In this document: positions 43,231-52,532 of the stretch, piece after piece
Layout: every line of letters begins with the position of its first letter
How positions within the stretch are numbered: the stretch's first letter is position 1
Origin: Leucobacter sp. L43
Lineage (GTDB): Bacteria; Actinomycetota; Actinomycetes; Actinomycetales; Microbacteriaceae
Length of the DNA: 64,000 nt
Reading direction: 5' to 3'
NCBI RefSeq assembly: GCF_016597785.1
Contig: NZ_JAENJG010000003.1
Location: 372,001 to 436,000 of the forward strand
Program-made: the position numbers and the translations under genes
Notes under the pieces: model-generated
The model's database searches: none
Told to the model about the DNA's origin: nothing
The model's input: the letters and a program-made list of their open reading frames with translations, nothing else

Positions 43231-46200
43231 ATGGACAACGAGCACGTACCCGACATTTCTGTCATCGTCGTGGTCTACAACGATGCTCCTCATCTCGCGA
43301 ACGCGGTGGAGTCGGTCCTGGCTCAGGCCGGAGTGTCTCTCGAGGTCATCATCTCGGATGATCATTCGACGGATGCCACTCCCGAGGTCGCGGCAGCGCT
43401 CGCGGGTTCGGATCCGCGCGTGACGTATCACCGCCGAGATGAGAACGCCGGCGCTCCGGGCGCCCCGCTCAACGACGGTCTCGACCGTGCCCGAGGCGAC
43501 TACATCATGTTCCTCGGATCGGATGACGCGCTGGTGCCGGGCGCGTGCGCAGCCCTGCTCACGAAGGCCCGAGCGACGAATGCGGACTTGGTCTCGGCTC
43601 AGCTCGTCAGGGTGCTCCTTGCGGAGGACTCACGTCGCCAGCCCTGGTTCCCCGAGCTGCACGCGACAGATCGTTTCGTCGACGCTCTTGAGGCCTATCC
43701 GCAACTCGTGCACGACACTCTGACGACGAACAAGCTGTACCGGCGCAGCTTTCTCGAACGCATCGACGCACGCTTTCCCCAGGGCATTTTCTACGAGGAT
43801 GTCGTGTTCTCGGCAGAGACGCTGGCGCAGGCGCGCGGTATCGCACTGATTCCCGACGAGGTCTACGAGTGGAATGTCTATCCGCGTGACGAACGCGAGT
43901 CGATCACCAATCAACGGCACACGCGCCGCAATCTGGAGGATCGGCTGCAGTCGCTCGTGCTCGCCGAGCAGGCATTCGCCGGGTCGGGCGAAGCCGTGCA
44001 GCGCGAGTTCGCAGGGAAAGTGCTCACCCACCACCTGAGGTTCTACCTCAACGATCTTCGCGAGGCGGACGACGCATGGGGGGAGTGGGTACTCGAGACG
44101 ATCCGGCCGCGGCTGGAGATGACGCCGCTCGATGCGTATCGTCGCGGCTTCCTCGGCGACCGCGCGCTGTATGCCGCGGCACTGGAAGGCGACGTCGCCG
44201 CAGTGCGCGATGTGCTGCGCGGCAAAGCCGGCGGAGCGCTCGCCGGGCGCATTTACACCGCTGGCGACGAGACGTTCTGGGCGCCTCGCGACCGGGATTC
44301 GCGGCCCAGCGGTACGCCGCTCGCGCGAGCGATCTCAGACATTTCGGATCGTGCGCCGAAGCTGAAGCCGCACGCCGCTTTCGACTACCTGTATCTGCTG
44401 ACGGAGGTGCAGCCGGCGAACGGCGTGATGCGGTTGAGCGGAATCGCGACCGATCCACTCGGTGTGCTCGCAGATCCGCGGTCCTCCGCGTCGCTGCGCA
44501 TCGCCACCGACTCGGGCAGCGTCGACCTCTCAGTCCCGGTCGTGGTGACGCCGACGCCGGAAGGGGTCTCATGGCATGCCGAGGTGCCGCTCCCCGAGCA
44601 GCTCGCTCCGCACGATGGGGAGCCGCGGATGCTCACTCTCAGCGCAGTAGCGGCTGACGGGTCTGAGAACGTCGGGCCGGTGCAGAGCGAGCTCCCCGCT
44701 GAGACATCGGTGCCGGATGCCGACGCGGGGAAGAGCTCCGTCTGGGCGCTCGTCGCTGAGCCGCGCGCGGCGGCGAGATTCGTGTTCACAGGCGCGATCG
44801 AGCCCTCACCGAAGCGGGTCGTCGTGATCGGTGACGTGAGCTGGCGCGGCAGATACCACCTCGGCGACGAAGCGATGACCGAGGCGGCGATCGCGCAGCT
44901 CCAGGCCCGGGGGCTCGAAGTCACGCTCGTCGCCGGCGATCCCGAACTGTCGAGCGCGTTCTACGGGGTGCCGGCGGTTCCGGTCTTCGGATTCGCGACG
45001 TGTCGCACGAGCCAGGCGCGCGACGAGCGAGCCCACGCGATTCAGCAGTCGGCGCTCGGAAGAGCGACCGCAGCCGAGCGCGACGCTCAGACCATCGCAG
45101 CGGTGAAGTCGGCCGACGCGGTGGTCATCGCCGGGGGCGGCAATATCAACTCGAGCGGTGTGCATCACATCTATGAGCGGTTGATGCTGAAACGCATCGC
45201 CGAGCAGGCCGGGGTGCCGCTCTACGTGACCAGTCAGACGGTTGGCCCGCACCTGCTCCCGGAACACCGCGAGCTCGTTCGCGAGATCGCCCAGTACGCC
45301 ACCGTGTTCGGGGCGCGGGAGCGGGCGACGACGGCGCTGCTGCGCGAGCTCTGCGATGGGCTTGGAACGATCGTGCAGACGGTCGACGATGCCATGCTGC
45401 TCGATGCGAGCGAGGATCGCGCGGAGCTCCTCGGCCGCTTCGACCTTCCGGCGGCGTACGCGGTAGGCAGTTTCACCTATCACGCATTCTCGACCGGCCT
45501 CTCGCGGGAAGAATACTACCGGGAGCTGGCGAGCATGCTCGACGACGTCGTGGCGACCAACGACATCGAGGTCGTGCTGGTCCCGCACATGGGCGTACTG
45601 GGCGTCGAAGCGCAGGCGGGTGTCGACAACGATCAGTTCGGTCACGAACGGATCGTCTCGTACACGACTTCCGGTCGGGTTCGGTCGCTGCCGCTCATCT
45701 CGGCCCGAGAGCTCTTCAGCGTCACTGCCGATGCCGCCTTCACCATTTCATCGCGATATCACCCGGTGGTCTTCGGGGCCGCCCTCGGGGTGCCCGCGAT
45801 CGGCGTGGTGACGAGCTTCTACTCCGCCCTCAGGATGCGCGGGGCTCTGGCGCACGTCGGTATGGAGTCGTTCGCGATCCCGTTCGAGCACTGGTCGCTG
45901 TTCGGCCGCCGAGTGCTCGGAGCGCTCTCCGAGCGGCGTGACGCGTTCGCAGCGCACAGCCGGGCGGCGGGGGAGCGCCAGCGTTCCTATCAGAACCGTT
46001 GGTGGGATGGCATCGCGGGAAGCATCTCTGGAACGGGGGATGTGCTCCGAGTCGACGTTGCGCCGACCGACGCGTTCGAGTGGACGGACGAGCGGAATGC
46101 AGAGCTGCTCGCGGTCGCGCAGGTCGCTCAGGAAGGGACGAACATGTACCGCATGAACAATCTCTTCACGGTCGAGCGTCACGCGAAGCAGCTGAAAGAA

Positions 46201-46365
46201 CTCGAACGCGAGGCGCGAGACGCCCGGAGCGAAGCGGATGCGCTCCGTCGTGAGCTGGCCGAGGTGCGCGCCTTGCTCGCCGAGGTGCGGCACCGGCTGC
46301 GTCCACCCGGTGCCGCATTGCGCGACCGCGTGCGGGGCAAGCTCCGCCGGATGCGAGACCGCTAG
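43231..46365 (+). CDS. GT2 - polysaccharide pyruvyl transferase fusion
   Basis: 1044 residues; GAGGAG site before ATG 43231. Residues about 8-230 are a GT2 domain (ISVIVVVYNDAPHLANAVES, DENAGAPGAPLNDGL, FLGSDDALVP). About 230-520 is a linker of helices and a beta-rich stretch. About 528-900 is a polysaccharide pyruvyl transferase: VVVIGDVSWRGRYHLGDEAM, VVIAGGGNINSSGVHHIYE, PLYVTSQTVGPHLLPEHREL, SRYHPVVFGAALGVPAIGVV. The last about 60 residues form a charged coiled coil. It likely adds a sugar and then a pyruvate ketal to it. A free-standing relative of the pyruvyl part is at 58,555. The gap before it (43020-43230) contains promoters for both divergent genes. Confidence 0.88.
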   Translation: MDNEHVPDISVIVVVYNDAPHLANAVESVLAQAGVSLEVIISDDHSTDATPEVAAALAGSDPRVTYHRRDENAGAPGAPLNDGLDRARGDYIMFLGSDDALVPGACAALLTKARATNADLVSAQLVRVLLAEDSRRQPWFPELHATDRFVDALEAYPQLVHDTLTTNKLYRRSFLERIDARFPQGIFYEDVVFSAETLAQARGIALIPDEVYEWNVYPRDERESITNQRHTRRNLEDRLQSLVLAEQAFAGSGEAVQREFAGKVLTHHLRFYLNDLREADDAWGEWVLETIRPRLEMTPLDAYRRGFLGDRALYAAALEGDVAAVRDVLRGKAGGALAGRIYTAGDETFWAPRDRDSRPSGTPLARAISDISDRAPKLKPHAAFDYLYLLTEVQPANGVMRLSGIATDPLGVLADPRSSASLRIATDSGSVDLSVPVVVTPTPEGVSWHAEVPLPEQLAPHDGEPRMLTLSAVAADGSENVGPVQSELPAETSVPDADAGKSSVWALVAEPRAAARFVFTGAIEPSPKRVVVIGDVSWRGRYHLGDEAMTEAAIAQLQARGLEVTLVAGDPELSSAFYGVPAVPVFGFATCRTSQARDERAHAIQQSALGRATAAERDAQTIAAVKSADAVVIAGGGNINSSGVHHIYERLMLKRIAEQAGVPLYVTSQTVGPHLLPEHRELVREIAQYATVFGARERATTALLRELCDGLGTIVQTVDDAMLLDASEDRAELLGRFDLPAAYAVGSFTYHAFSTGLSREEYYRELASMLDDVVATNDIEVVLVPHMGVLGVEAQAGVDNDQFGHERIVSYTTSGRVRSLPLISARELFSVTADAAFTISSRYHPVVFGAALGVPAIGVVTSFYSALRMRGALAHVGMESFAIPFEHWSLFGRRVLGALSERRDAFAAHSRAAGERQRSYQNRWWDGIAGSISGTGDVLRVDVAPTDAFEWTDERNAELLAVAQVAQEGTNMYRMNNLFTVERHAKQLKELEREARDARSEADALRRELAEVRALLAEVRHRLRPPGAALRDRVRGKLRRMRDR

Positions 46366-46532
46366 CTGCGGCAACGGTCTCATGCGATAGCAACTGTTCA
46401 CTCGAAATTCACGCCGGTGCGCTGACGGCCCCCGATCGTGCCTCCGATGAATGCGGCTCCCGATGCGCGTGGTGCGCGAGCCGCGATAATCGTGGCGGCA
46501 GCGGATTGCTGCATGGTGAATTCGGGAGTGAC

Positions 46533-48410
46533 GTGCAGAAATCGAAGCGACGGCAAGGAACGCCACCGCTGGATGCAGCAGACCGGAGCAGGCCCTCGCA
46601 ACCGGCATCGATCGACGCGTATCTCGCGGACATCGACCGCGCCCCGCTGGAGTGGATCGCCATCGGAGCGAAAATGCTCTCCACGGATCTGCGCGAATCG
46701 CTCGAGCGGCGCGCTGCGGGCGACGACGATGCGGGCCTCAGGGTCGCTGCGTCGCTGTTGCGCTGTGTGATCGAGGGGTCGCCTGAGTCGTTCACGGGGG
46801 CGGCTCGCGATCTCAGGGGCGCGCTTCGAGTCGTGGATGTCGACGTGTGGCCCCCCGAACTGCGGATGCTCGCCTTCCAAGCCGCTGTTCTCGCCCGTGA
46901 TGAAGCACTCGTCGCGACGCTCGAACCGTCCGCCTCTGCGCTCTCGAGCGTCACCTGGGCCGCCCGCGCCGACGCCGCCCGAGCGGAGTGGGCCGAGCTG
47001 GGCGATGAAGCACCGGGCCTCAGTGAGGGGGCTATCACACGCTGGTGGCGCGTTATTAACGAACCGTTCATCCGGGACGGGCTGGAGCCCTGGGAACTCG
47101 AGGCGGGCGCCGACGAGGTCTCCGGAGCAACCGCCATGTTCGGCGCGATTCACGCGCCCCACGTGATCGGATGCAGCGTGGCGGCGCACGAGCAACCGCT
47201 CGTGACTGTGGTCGTTCCCACCTACAACCCCGACACGGGGCTCGTGAACACGGTCGAATCGCTCGTGCGGCAATCCTGGCAGCGCCTCGAGATCCTCGTC
47301 GTCGACGATGCTTCGATCGCTGGACGCGAGCACATCGAGGCCGTCGCACACCTCGACGAGCGCGTGCGGGTAATCCGGATGGAGCAGAACTCGGGGGCGT
47401 ACACAGCGCGGAACGCGGGGTTCGCTGCTGCAACGGGCGAGTTCGTGACGGTGCTCGACGCCGACGACATCTCGCATTCGCGCCGCATCGAGTTGCAGGT
47501 CGCGCCGTTGTTGGCACACCCGGAGGCGGTCGCGACCGGTATCGCGGGCATTCGCATGTTCGGCAACGGCGAGCTCACGATGTTCGGCTTCTACACGGCC
47601 CGGCGCAATTACTCTGCATTCTTGTTTCGGCGCGCTGAGGTGATGGCAGCGCTCGGTCGTTTCGACGATGTGCGCAAGAGCGGTGATGTCGAGTTCCTGG
47701 GCCGGTTGCTCGCGCGCTTCGGCGAGCAGGCCGTGATCCGGGTGAGAAAACACCTCAGCATGGTGCAGCTCACTGCCGGTTCCCTCTCGCGCAACGACAT
47801 CCGATACGTCTGGCTCGCGGGGGACCGGGTGGCGTACTTGCAGCAGTATCGCGGCTGGCACCGACAGCTGGAGAACGCGCGGGATCCCGACGCGTTCGTG
47901 CGGGCGATCGCTGCTGAGCGCAGCTTCGTGGCGCCCGCCGCGTACCTCGGAGAAGCGCCGTGCACTCGATTCGAGTTCGCAGTGCTGCAGGACTGGGCCG
48001 AAGCCGCACGCGGGCTCGAACGCGCTGCATTGCTCGCGCGCGTGCCCGAGCTCGCGGGCGGGCCGGTGGCGCTCCTGCACGGCGTTCATCCGCGGCTCAG
48101 CCGACCGGCTCGCGACCTGGTGGCGGCGTCGACGTGGGACTGGATCGAATCGGGATCGGCGGAGTGGCTGCCGTGGGCGCGCGATGCCGACATCGAGAGG
48201 CTCATCGTCGCCGATCCGGCCTACCTGCTCGCCCTGCCAGCTGCCGCCCACGTCGGCGCACGCGTGGCGGCGGTGAGCATTCTGATGCCCCCGACCGCGT
48301 CGGGTGCGGACACTCGCGAGGCCAGTCTGGCGCGAGATGAACTCGCAGCGATCTGCGTGCGGCACTTCGGCGTAACCCCCGACTGGAACGAACAAGAGAG
48401 CGCAACGTGA
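46533..48410 (+). CDS. Glycosyltransferase family 2 with N-terminal helical extension
   Basis: 625 residues from GTG 46533, chosen for the GGGAG site seven bases upstream; the frame continues to a TTG at 46506. The first 210 residues are helical and acidic without a recognised domain. Residues about 215-430 are a GT2 domain: VTVVVPTYNPDTGLVNTVES, VVDDASIAGREHI, SGAYTARNAGFAAATGEFVT and the metal-binding LDADD. The last 190 residues are of unknown function. It is a close paralogue of the 860-residue protein at 52,529. The stop overlaps the next gene (GTGA), starting a tightly linked five-gene run. Confidence 0.85.
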   Translation: MQKSKRRQGTPPLDAADRSRPSQPASIDAYLADIDRAPLEWIAIGAKMLSTDLRESLERRAAGDDDAGLRVAASLLRCVIEGSPESFTGAARDLRGALRVVDVDVWPPELRMLAFQAAVLARDEALVATLEPSASALSSVTWAARADAARAEWAELGDEAPGLSEGAITRWWRVINEPFIRDGLEPWELEAGADEVSGATAMFGAIHAPHVIGCSVAAHEQPLVTVVVPTYNPDTGLVNTVESLVRQSWQRLEILVVDDASIAGREHIEAVAHLDERVRVIRMEQNSGAYTARNAGFAAATGEFVTVLDADDISHSRRIELQVAPLLAHPEAVATGIAGIRMFGNGELTMFGFYTARRNYSAFLFRRAEVMAALGRFDDVRKSGDVEFLGRLLARFGEQAVIRVRKHLSMVQLTAGSLSRNDIRYVWLAGDRVAYLQQYRGWHRQLENARDPDAFVRAIAAERSFVAPAAYLGEAPCTRFEFAVLQDWAEAARGLERAALLARVPELAGGPVALLHGVHPRLSRPARDLVAASTWDWIESGSAEWLPWARDADIERLIVADPAYLLALPAAAHVGARVAAVSILMPPTASGADTREASLARDELAAICVRHFGVTPDWNEQESAT

Positions 48411-49234
48411 CGAAACGAAAGATCGCCGTACTGGCGTTCATCGGAACCGAGGCGGTGCTGCTCACCGCGGCACTCCTGATGCAACTCCTCGGTCTGCCGT
48501 GGCCGGCGCTGCTCGTGACGGCGACTGCCATCGGGGTGATGGCCCTTGCGCTCGCCGCCGTCTGGCGCCGACTCGAAGCGAAGGATGCCGCGATGCTCGA
48601 TGCGCTGCACCACCTGACGCATCGCCTCGATGCCGGGCAGGTCGGCGCATCGCACGAGTCGGCGGATGAACCAGCGATCCTCATCGGTCGCGCAGCCGGG
48701 ATCCGCCAACCCGTCTCCACGTCGCACCGCGAGCAGGAACGCCTGCTGTTCGGGCCGAGTGCGACGCGCGGCAGCGAGGCACCCCGCACGTCCGGCGCCG
48801 TTGCGGTGTTCGGGAACCGGGAGCGCTATGACGCGGCGCTGCCGGCCGCTTGGGCGAGCGATGTGCAGCTCGTCCCCGGTGTGCTCGCGGGCCAGGCGGC
48901 AGATGCGAACGCCACGATCGTGCTGTGCGATTCGGCGGTCTTCTCGGAGGCTCCGTGGAACCGTGCGATCGATGCGGCGGGAACGTGGCTCGTGCAGGAA
49001 CTCGAACGACTGAAGCTGTGGGCCGATGGCAGCGGCGCCCTGCTCGTCTTCTTCGATCACGCAGACATGCCGGTCGGGGTGAACACCGCGACGGTGCGCA
49101 GCTTCTTCCATCTGGTCATCTCGGGCGACACCCCTGAAACGGTGGAAGGCGCCCCGGCCCCGGCCATTCTCCGCGAGTTGCATCAATTGCACGGCGCGCT
49201 CGCAGCACACCGAAATGGAGCAGGAACCCTGTGA
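48407..49234 (+). CDS. Glycan-locus membrane protein of unknown function
   Basis: 275 residues, GTG start overlapping the preceding stop by four bases and itself overlapping the next gene by four. Two N-terminal membrane helices (about 7-30 and 33-52) precede a soluble domain. That domain has VAVFGNRERYDAALPAAW, ATIVLCDSAVFSEAPWNRAID and GALLVFFDHADMP, patterned like a Rossmann-type alpha/beta fold. It has no recognised family. A similar two-helix N-terminus starts the 860-residue GT2 at 52,529, suggesting both sit at the membrane with the same complex. Confidence 0.7.
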   Translation: MTKRKIAVLAFIGTEAVLLTAALLMQLLGLPWPALLVTATAIGVMALALAAVWRRLEAKDAAMLDALHHLTHRLDAGQVGASHESADEPAILIGRAAGIRQPVSTSHREQERLLFGPSATRGSEAPRTSGAVAVFGNRERYDAALPAAWASDVQLVPGVLAGQAADANATIVLCDSAVFSEAPWNRAIDAAGTWLVQELERLKLWADGSGALLVFFDHADMPVGVNTATVRSFFHLVISGDTPETVEGAPAPAILRELHQLHGALAAHRNGAGTL

Positions 49235-51435
49235 ACGCCACGACAGAATCCCGACGGCTCAGCGTGCTGCTCTGCAGCGCCGTCGACCCGAACTTCATCG
49301 ATGGCGCTGTCGTGCAACTGGTCTCACTCGCCGAAGTACTCACGCTCGCCGGCTTCGACGTCGCCGTGCAACTGCGCGGGCGCATCGAGGATCGCGAATC
49401 GCGCCTCACACAGGATCTGGTGCGCATCCCCGGACTCACCATCCTCGAGCCGGAGATCGAAGAGGTCGAATCGAGAAACGGTTTGCTGTCGTACAAGCAG
49501 GTCGCCGAGCGGGCGCGCCGGTACGTGCGCAGCACCAAATGCGATCTCGTCATCGTGCGAGACCTGCAGTTGAACCTCGCGTTCCTCGACATCCAGGCAC
49601 TCCGCGGGCGGCTGTGCCCCTACCTCACGAACATCCCCGAGAACCTCGCAGACATGACACCGCGCATGCGCGAGCAGATCGCCGACGTCGCCGCGCAATC
49701 GCGCATCTTCTTCGTGCAGACGGAAGAGGCGCGCTCCTTCCTCGAAGCCGAGTTCCCGCAGATCGCGGGCAAGACCGCGCTGATGCACCCGATGATTCCC
49801 GACGCGGCGTTCTTGCCGCTCGAGCCGAAACCCTTCTCCGACCCCTCCGTGCCGCTCGAACTCGTCTATTCAGGCAAGTTCAAGTACGAATGGAAGACGC
49901 TCGAAATGGCGCAGCTTCCCGCACGAGCGCGGGAGCGCGGAATGGCGCTCGACGTCGTGTTCATGGGCGACAAATTCATGAGCACCCCGGTGGATGCCGA
50001 GTGGGTGGGTCGCATGCGTGCGGCCCTGGAGGGGACGGACGACGTCACCTGGCTCGGCGCAGTCGGCCGGGAGGAGAGTGTGCGCCGGGTGTCAGAGGCT
50101 GCGTGCGGGCTCAGCTGGCGAGACATCAGTGTCGATATGAGCAGCCAGCTCTCCACGAAAGTGCTGGAGTACGCGGCGGCGGGTACGCCGCCGCTACTTC
50201 GCCGCAACTCGTCGCATGAGGCACTGCTCGGCGCGGACTACCCGCTCTTCATCGAAGGCGACGACGTGCTGCCGACGCTCGAGAGGCTCGACGTCGACCG
50301 TGCGCTGCTCGAGATCGGGCGACGTCAAGCGCAGGCCGCCGTGCGCGCCTACAGCTTCACCGTCAGGGCTGAGAAGTTGCGCGAATCGATCACTCGAGTG
50401 TTCTCCCGGCACTCCGTGTTCGGGGAACGGAGAGCCCGGACGAGACTCCTCATCGCGGGTCACGACTTCAAGTTCCTCGGGGAACTGATCGACTTCTGGA
50501 GCCGGGACCCGAGCATCGAGCTGCTCTTCGACAAGTGGGAGGGGCCGAAAGCCGGTCGTGGCTCCCTCGACACGGAGACGATCGCGACCGCCGACATGAT
50601 CTTCTGCGAATGGGCGACGAACAACGCCGTCTGGTATTCGAAGCACAAGCTGGAGCATCAGAAACTCATCGTGCGCATGCATCGCTTCGAGATGTTCGGC
50701 GACTGGCCGGCACGGTTCGACGTCGACGCCATCGACGCCTTCGTGGTGATCGCTCCGCACATCGGCGAACGGATGATCGCAGGCACCGAGATCGATCCCT
50801 CGCGCGTGCACCTCATTCCCAACTCCATCGATGCGCTGGATTTCGATCGCCCCAAAGTCGCAGACGCCCGGTTCCAGATCGGTATGGCGGGGATCGTGCC
50901 GATCCGAAAGCGACCTGACCGTGCATTCGCACTGCTCCGCGAGCTTCGCGCTCACGACGAGCGGTACACCTTGCATCTGCGCGGTCGCCTCCCGAGTTCG
51001 TACCGGGACTTCGAGAAGAGCGGCTTCTTCCGGGTGTATTACCAAGACCTCTTCGCGCAGATCACGCAGCCGGGCGAACTCTTCGGCGGCGTGCTGCACG
51101 ATCGTTTCGGACCCGATATGGCGAACTGGTTCCGCCGGGTGGGCTGGGTGCTCTCGCCCTCCACCGATGAGGGATCGCACCAGGCTGTTGCCGAGGGAAT
51201 GGCATCGGGCGCTGTGCCGGTGCTCTGGAACTGGGAGGGAGCGTCGGGCTCCTACCCGCCAGCTCATGTCTTCGAAGACGATCCCGGACGTATCGCCCGG
51301 CACATCATCGACACGGTCGAGAGCGGGAGCTGGCAGACGCAGGCCGATGCGGCCAAGGCGTTCGTCGCTCGATACGACGTCGAAACGGTGCACGTGCGCT
51401 GGACACGACTCTTCCGCACACTCGTCGAGAATTGA
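49231..51435 (+). CDS. Tandem GT4-like glycosyltransferase
   Basis: 734 residues, GTG start overlapping the previous gene. It contains two GT-B-type units. The first (about 10-390) has LVIVRDLQLNLAFLD, ELVYSGKFKYEWKT, VTWLGAVGREESVRR and LSTKVLEYAAAGTPPLLRR, the last being the donor-binding glutamate region of GT4. The second (about 400-734) has LLIAGHDFKFLGELI, HLIPNSIDALDF, AGIVPIRKRPDRAF and SPSTDEGSHQAVAEGMASGAVP. Two transfers by one polypeptide are likely, though either unit could be regulatory. It is followed by wecB 12 bases later. Confidence 0.85.
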   Translation: MNATTESRRLSVLLCSAVDPNFIDGAVVQLVSLAEVLTLAGFDVAVQLRGRIEDRESRLTQDLVRIPGLTILEPEIEEVESRNGLLSYKQVAERARRYVRSTKCDLVIVRDLQLNLAFLDIQALRGRLCPYLTNIPENLADMTPRMREQIADVAAQSRIFFVQTEEARSFLEAEFPQIAGKTALMHPMIPDAAFLPLEPKPFSDPSVPLELVYSGKFKYEWKTLEMAQLPARARERGMALDVVFMGDKFMSTPVDAEWVGRMRAALEGTDDVTWLGAVGREESVRRVSEAACGLSWRDISVDMSSQLSTKVLEYAAAGTPPLLRRNSSHEALLGADYPLFIEGDDVLPTLERLDVDRALLEIGRRQAQAAVRAYSFTVRAEKLRESITRVFSRHSVFGERRARTRLLIAGHDFKFLGELIDFWSRDPSIELLFDKWEGPKAGRGSLDTETIATADMIFCEWATNNAVWYSKHKLEHQKLIVRMHRFEMFGDWPARFDVDAIDAFVVIAPHIGERMIAGTEIDPSRVHLIPNSIDALDFDRPKVADARFQIGMAGIVPIRKRPDRAFALLRELRAHDERYTLHLRGRLPSSYRDFEKSGFFRVYYQDLFAQITQPGELFGGVLHDRFGPDMANWFRRVGWVLSPSTDEGSHQAVAEGMASGAVPVLWNWEGASGSYPPAHVFEDDPGRIARHIIDTVESGSWQTQADAAKAFVARYDVETVHVRWTRLFRTLVEN

Positions 51436-51446
51436 AAGGCGTTCGC

Positions 51447-52532
51447 ATGTCAGCTCGCATCATCCACATCACCGGTGCCCGACCCAATTTCCCGAAGGCC
51501 GCACCCGTGATGCGCGCACTCGACGAACTGGGCATGGACCAGATGCTCGTGCACACGGGGCAGCACTACGACGACAAGCTCTCAGAGATCTTCTTCCGGC
51601 AACTGCATCTGCGGAAGCCCGACATGTCACTCGGGGTCGGATCGGGGTCGCACGCGCAGCAGACCGCCGCGATCATGGTCGCACTGGAAGCCGTGTTCAT
51701 GGAGCACGCTCCGGAACTCGTCGTCGTGTACGGCGATGTCAATTCCACCTTGGCGGCCGCGCTGGTCGCATCGAAGCTCGGTATCAGGCTCGCTCACGTG
51801 GAGGCCGGACTGCGCAGTTTCGATCGTGGCATGCCTGAGGAGATCAACCGGATCCTCACGGATTCGGTCTCCGACCTGCTGTTCACCACGAGCGCCGACG
51901 CGAATGCGCACCTCGGACGCGAAGGCGTGCCAGAGGAGAAGATCTTCTTCGTCGGGAACCCGATGATCGATACCCTGCTCTCGAGCGCAGACCGGTTCGA
52001 CGCGGGCGCCGTGCTCTCGGGTATCGGCTTGCGCGCGACCGATCCATACCTCGTCGCCACGCTGCACCGGCCCGCGAATGTGGACGATCCTGCGTCGCTC
52101 ACAGGTCTCGTCGATGCGCTCGTCGAGTGCGCAGCGATCGCCCCGATCGTGCTGCCCATGCACCCCCGCGGCGCCCGTGCATTCGCTGCAACGGGAATCC
52201 TCGCGGAGCCCGGCATCCACGTGATCGATCCGCAGGGATACCTCGAATTCATGGGGCTCGTGCGCGGTTCCCGCGCGGTCATCACCGACTCGGGCGGAGT
52301 GCAGGAGGAGACGACGATGCTCGGCGTTCCGTGCCTCACCCTGCGCCCGAATACCGAACGCCCCGTCACCATCTCCGACGGCACGAACACGCTGGTGACC
52401 GCCGAGACCGTGGCGAGCACGCTTCGCGAGCGCCTCGCATCGGCTGAGCACGCGCACCGACGCACGCCGCCGCTCTGGGATGGGCACGCAGGTCGCCGGA
52501 TCGCCCGCATCATCGGCGAGCAGGTGGCATGA
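51447..52532 (+). CDS. wecB: UDP-N-acetylglucosamine 2-epimerase (non-hydrolysing)
   Basis: Interconverts UDP-GlcNAc and UDP-ManNAc in the cytoplasm. 361 residues from ATG 51447, which has a GAAAGG site; a TTG 15 bases upstream is less likely. Motifs: IIHITGARPNFPKAAPVMRAL, LVHTGQHYDDKLSEIFF, VVVYGDVNSTLAAAL, AHVEAGLRSFDRGMPEEINR and TDSGGVQEETTMLGVPCLTLR. It overlaps the next gene by four bases. With the dehydrogenase at 55,126 it would provide UDP-ManNAcA. Confidence 0.95.
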   Translation: MSARIIHITGARPNFPKAAPVMRALDELGMDQMLVHTGQHYDDKLSEIFFRQLHLRKPDMSLGVGSGSHAQQTAAIMVALEAVFMEHAPELVVVYGDVNSTLAAALVASKLGIRLAHVEAGLRSFDRGMPEEINRILTDSVSDLLFTTSADANAHLGREGVPEEKIFFVGNPMIDTLLSSADRFDAGAVLSGIGLRATDPYLVATLHRPANVDDPASLTGLVDALVECAAIAPIVLPMHPRGARAFAATGILAEPGIHVIDPQGYLEFMGLVRGSRAVITDSGGVQEETTMLGVPCLTLRPNTERPVTISDGTNTLVTAETVASTLRERLASAEHAHRRTPPLWDGHAGRRIARIIGEQVA

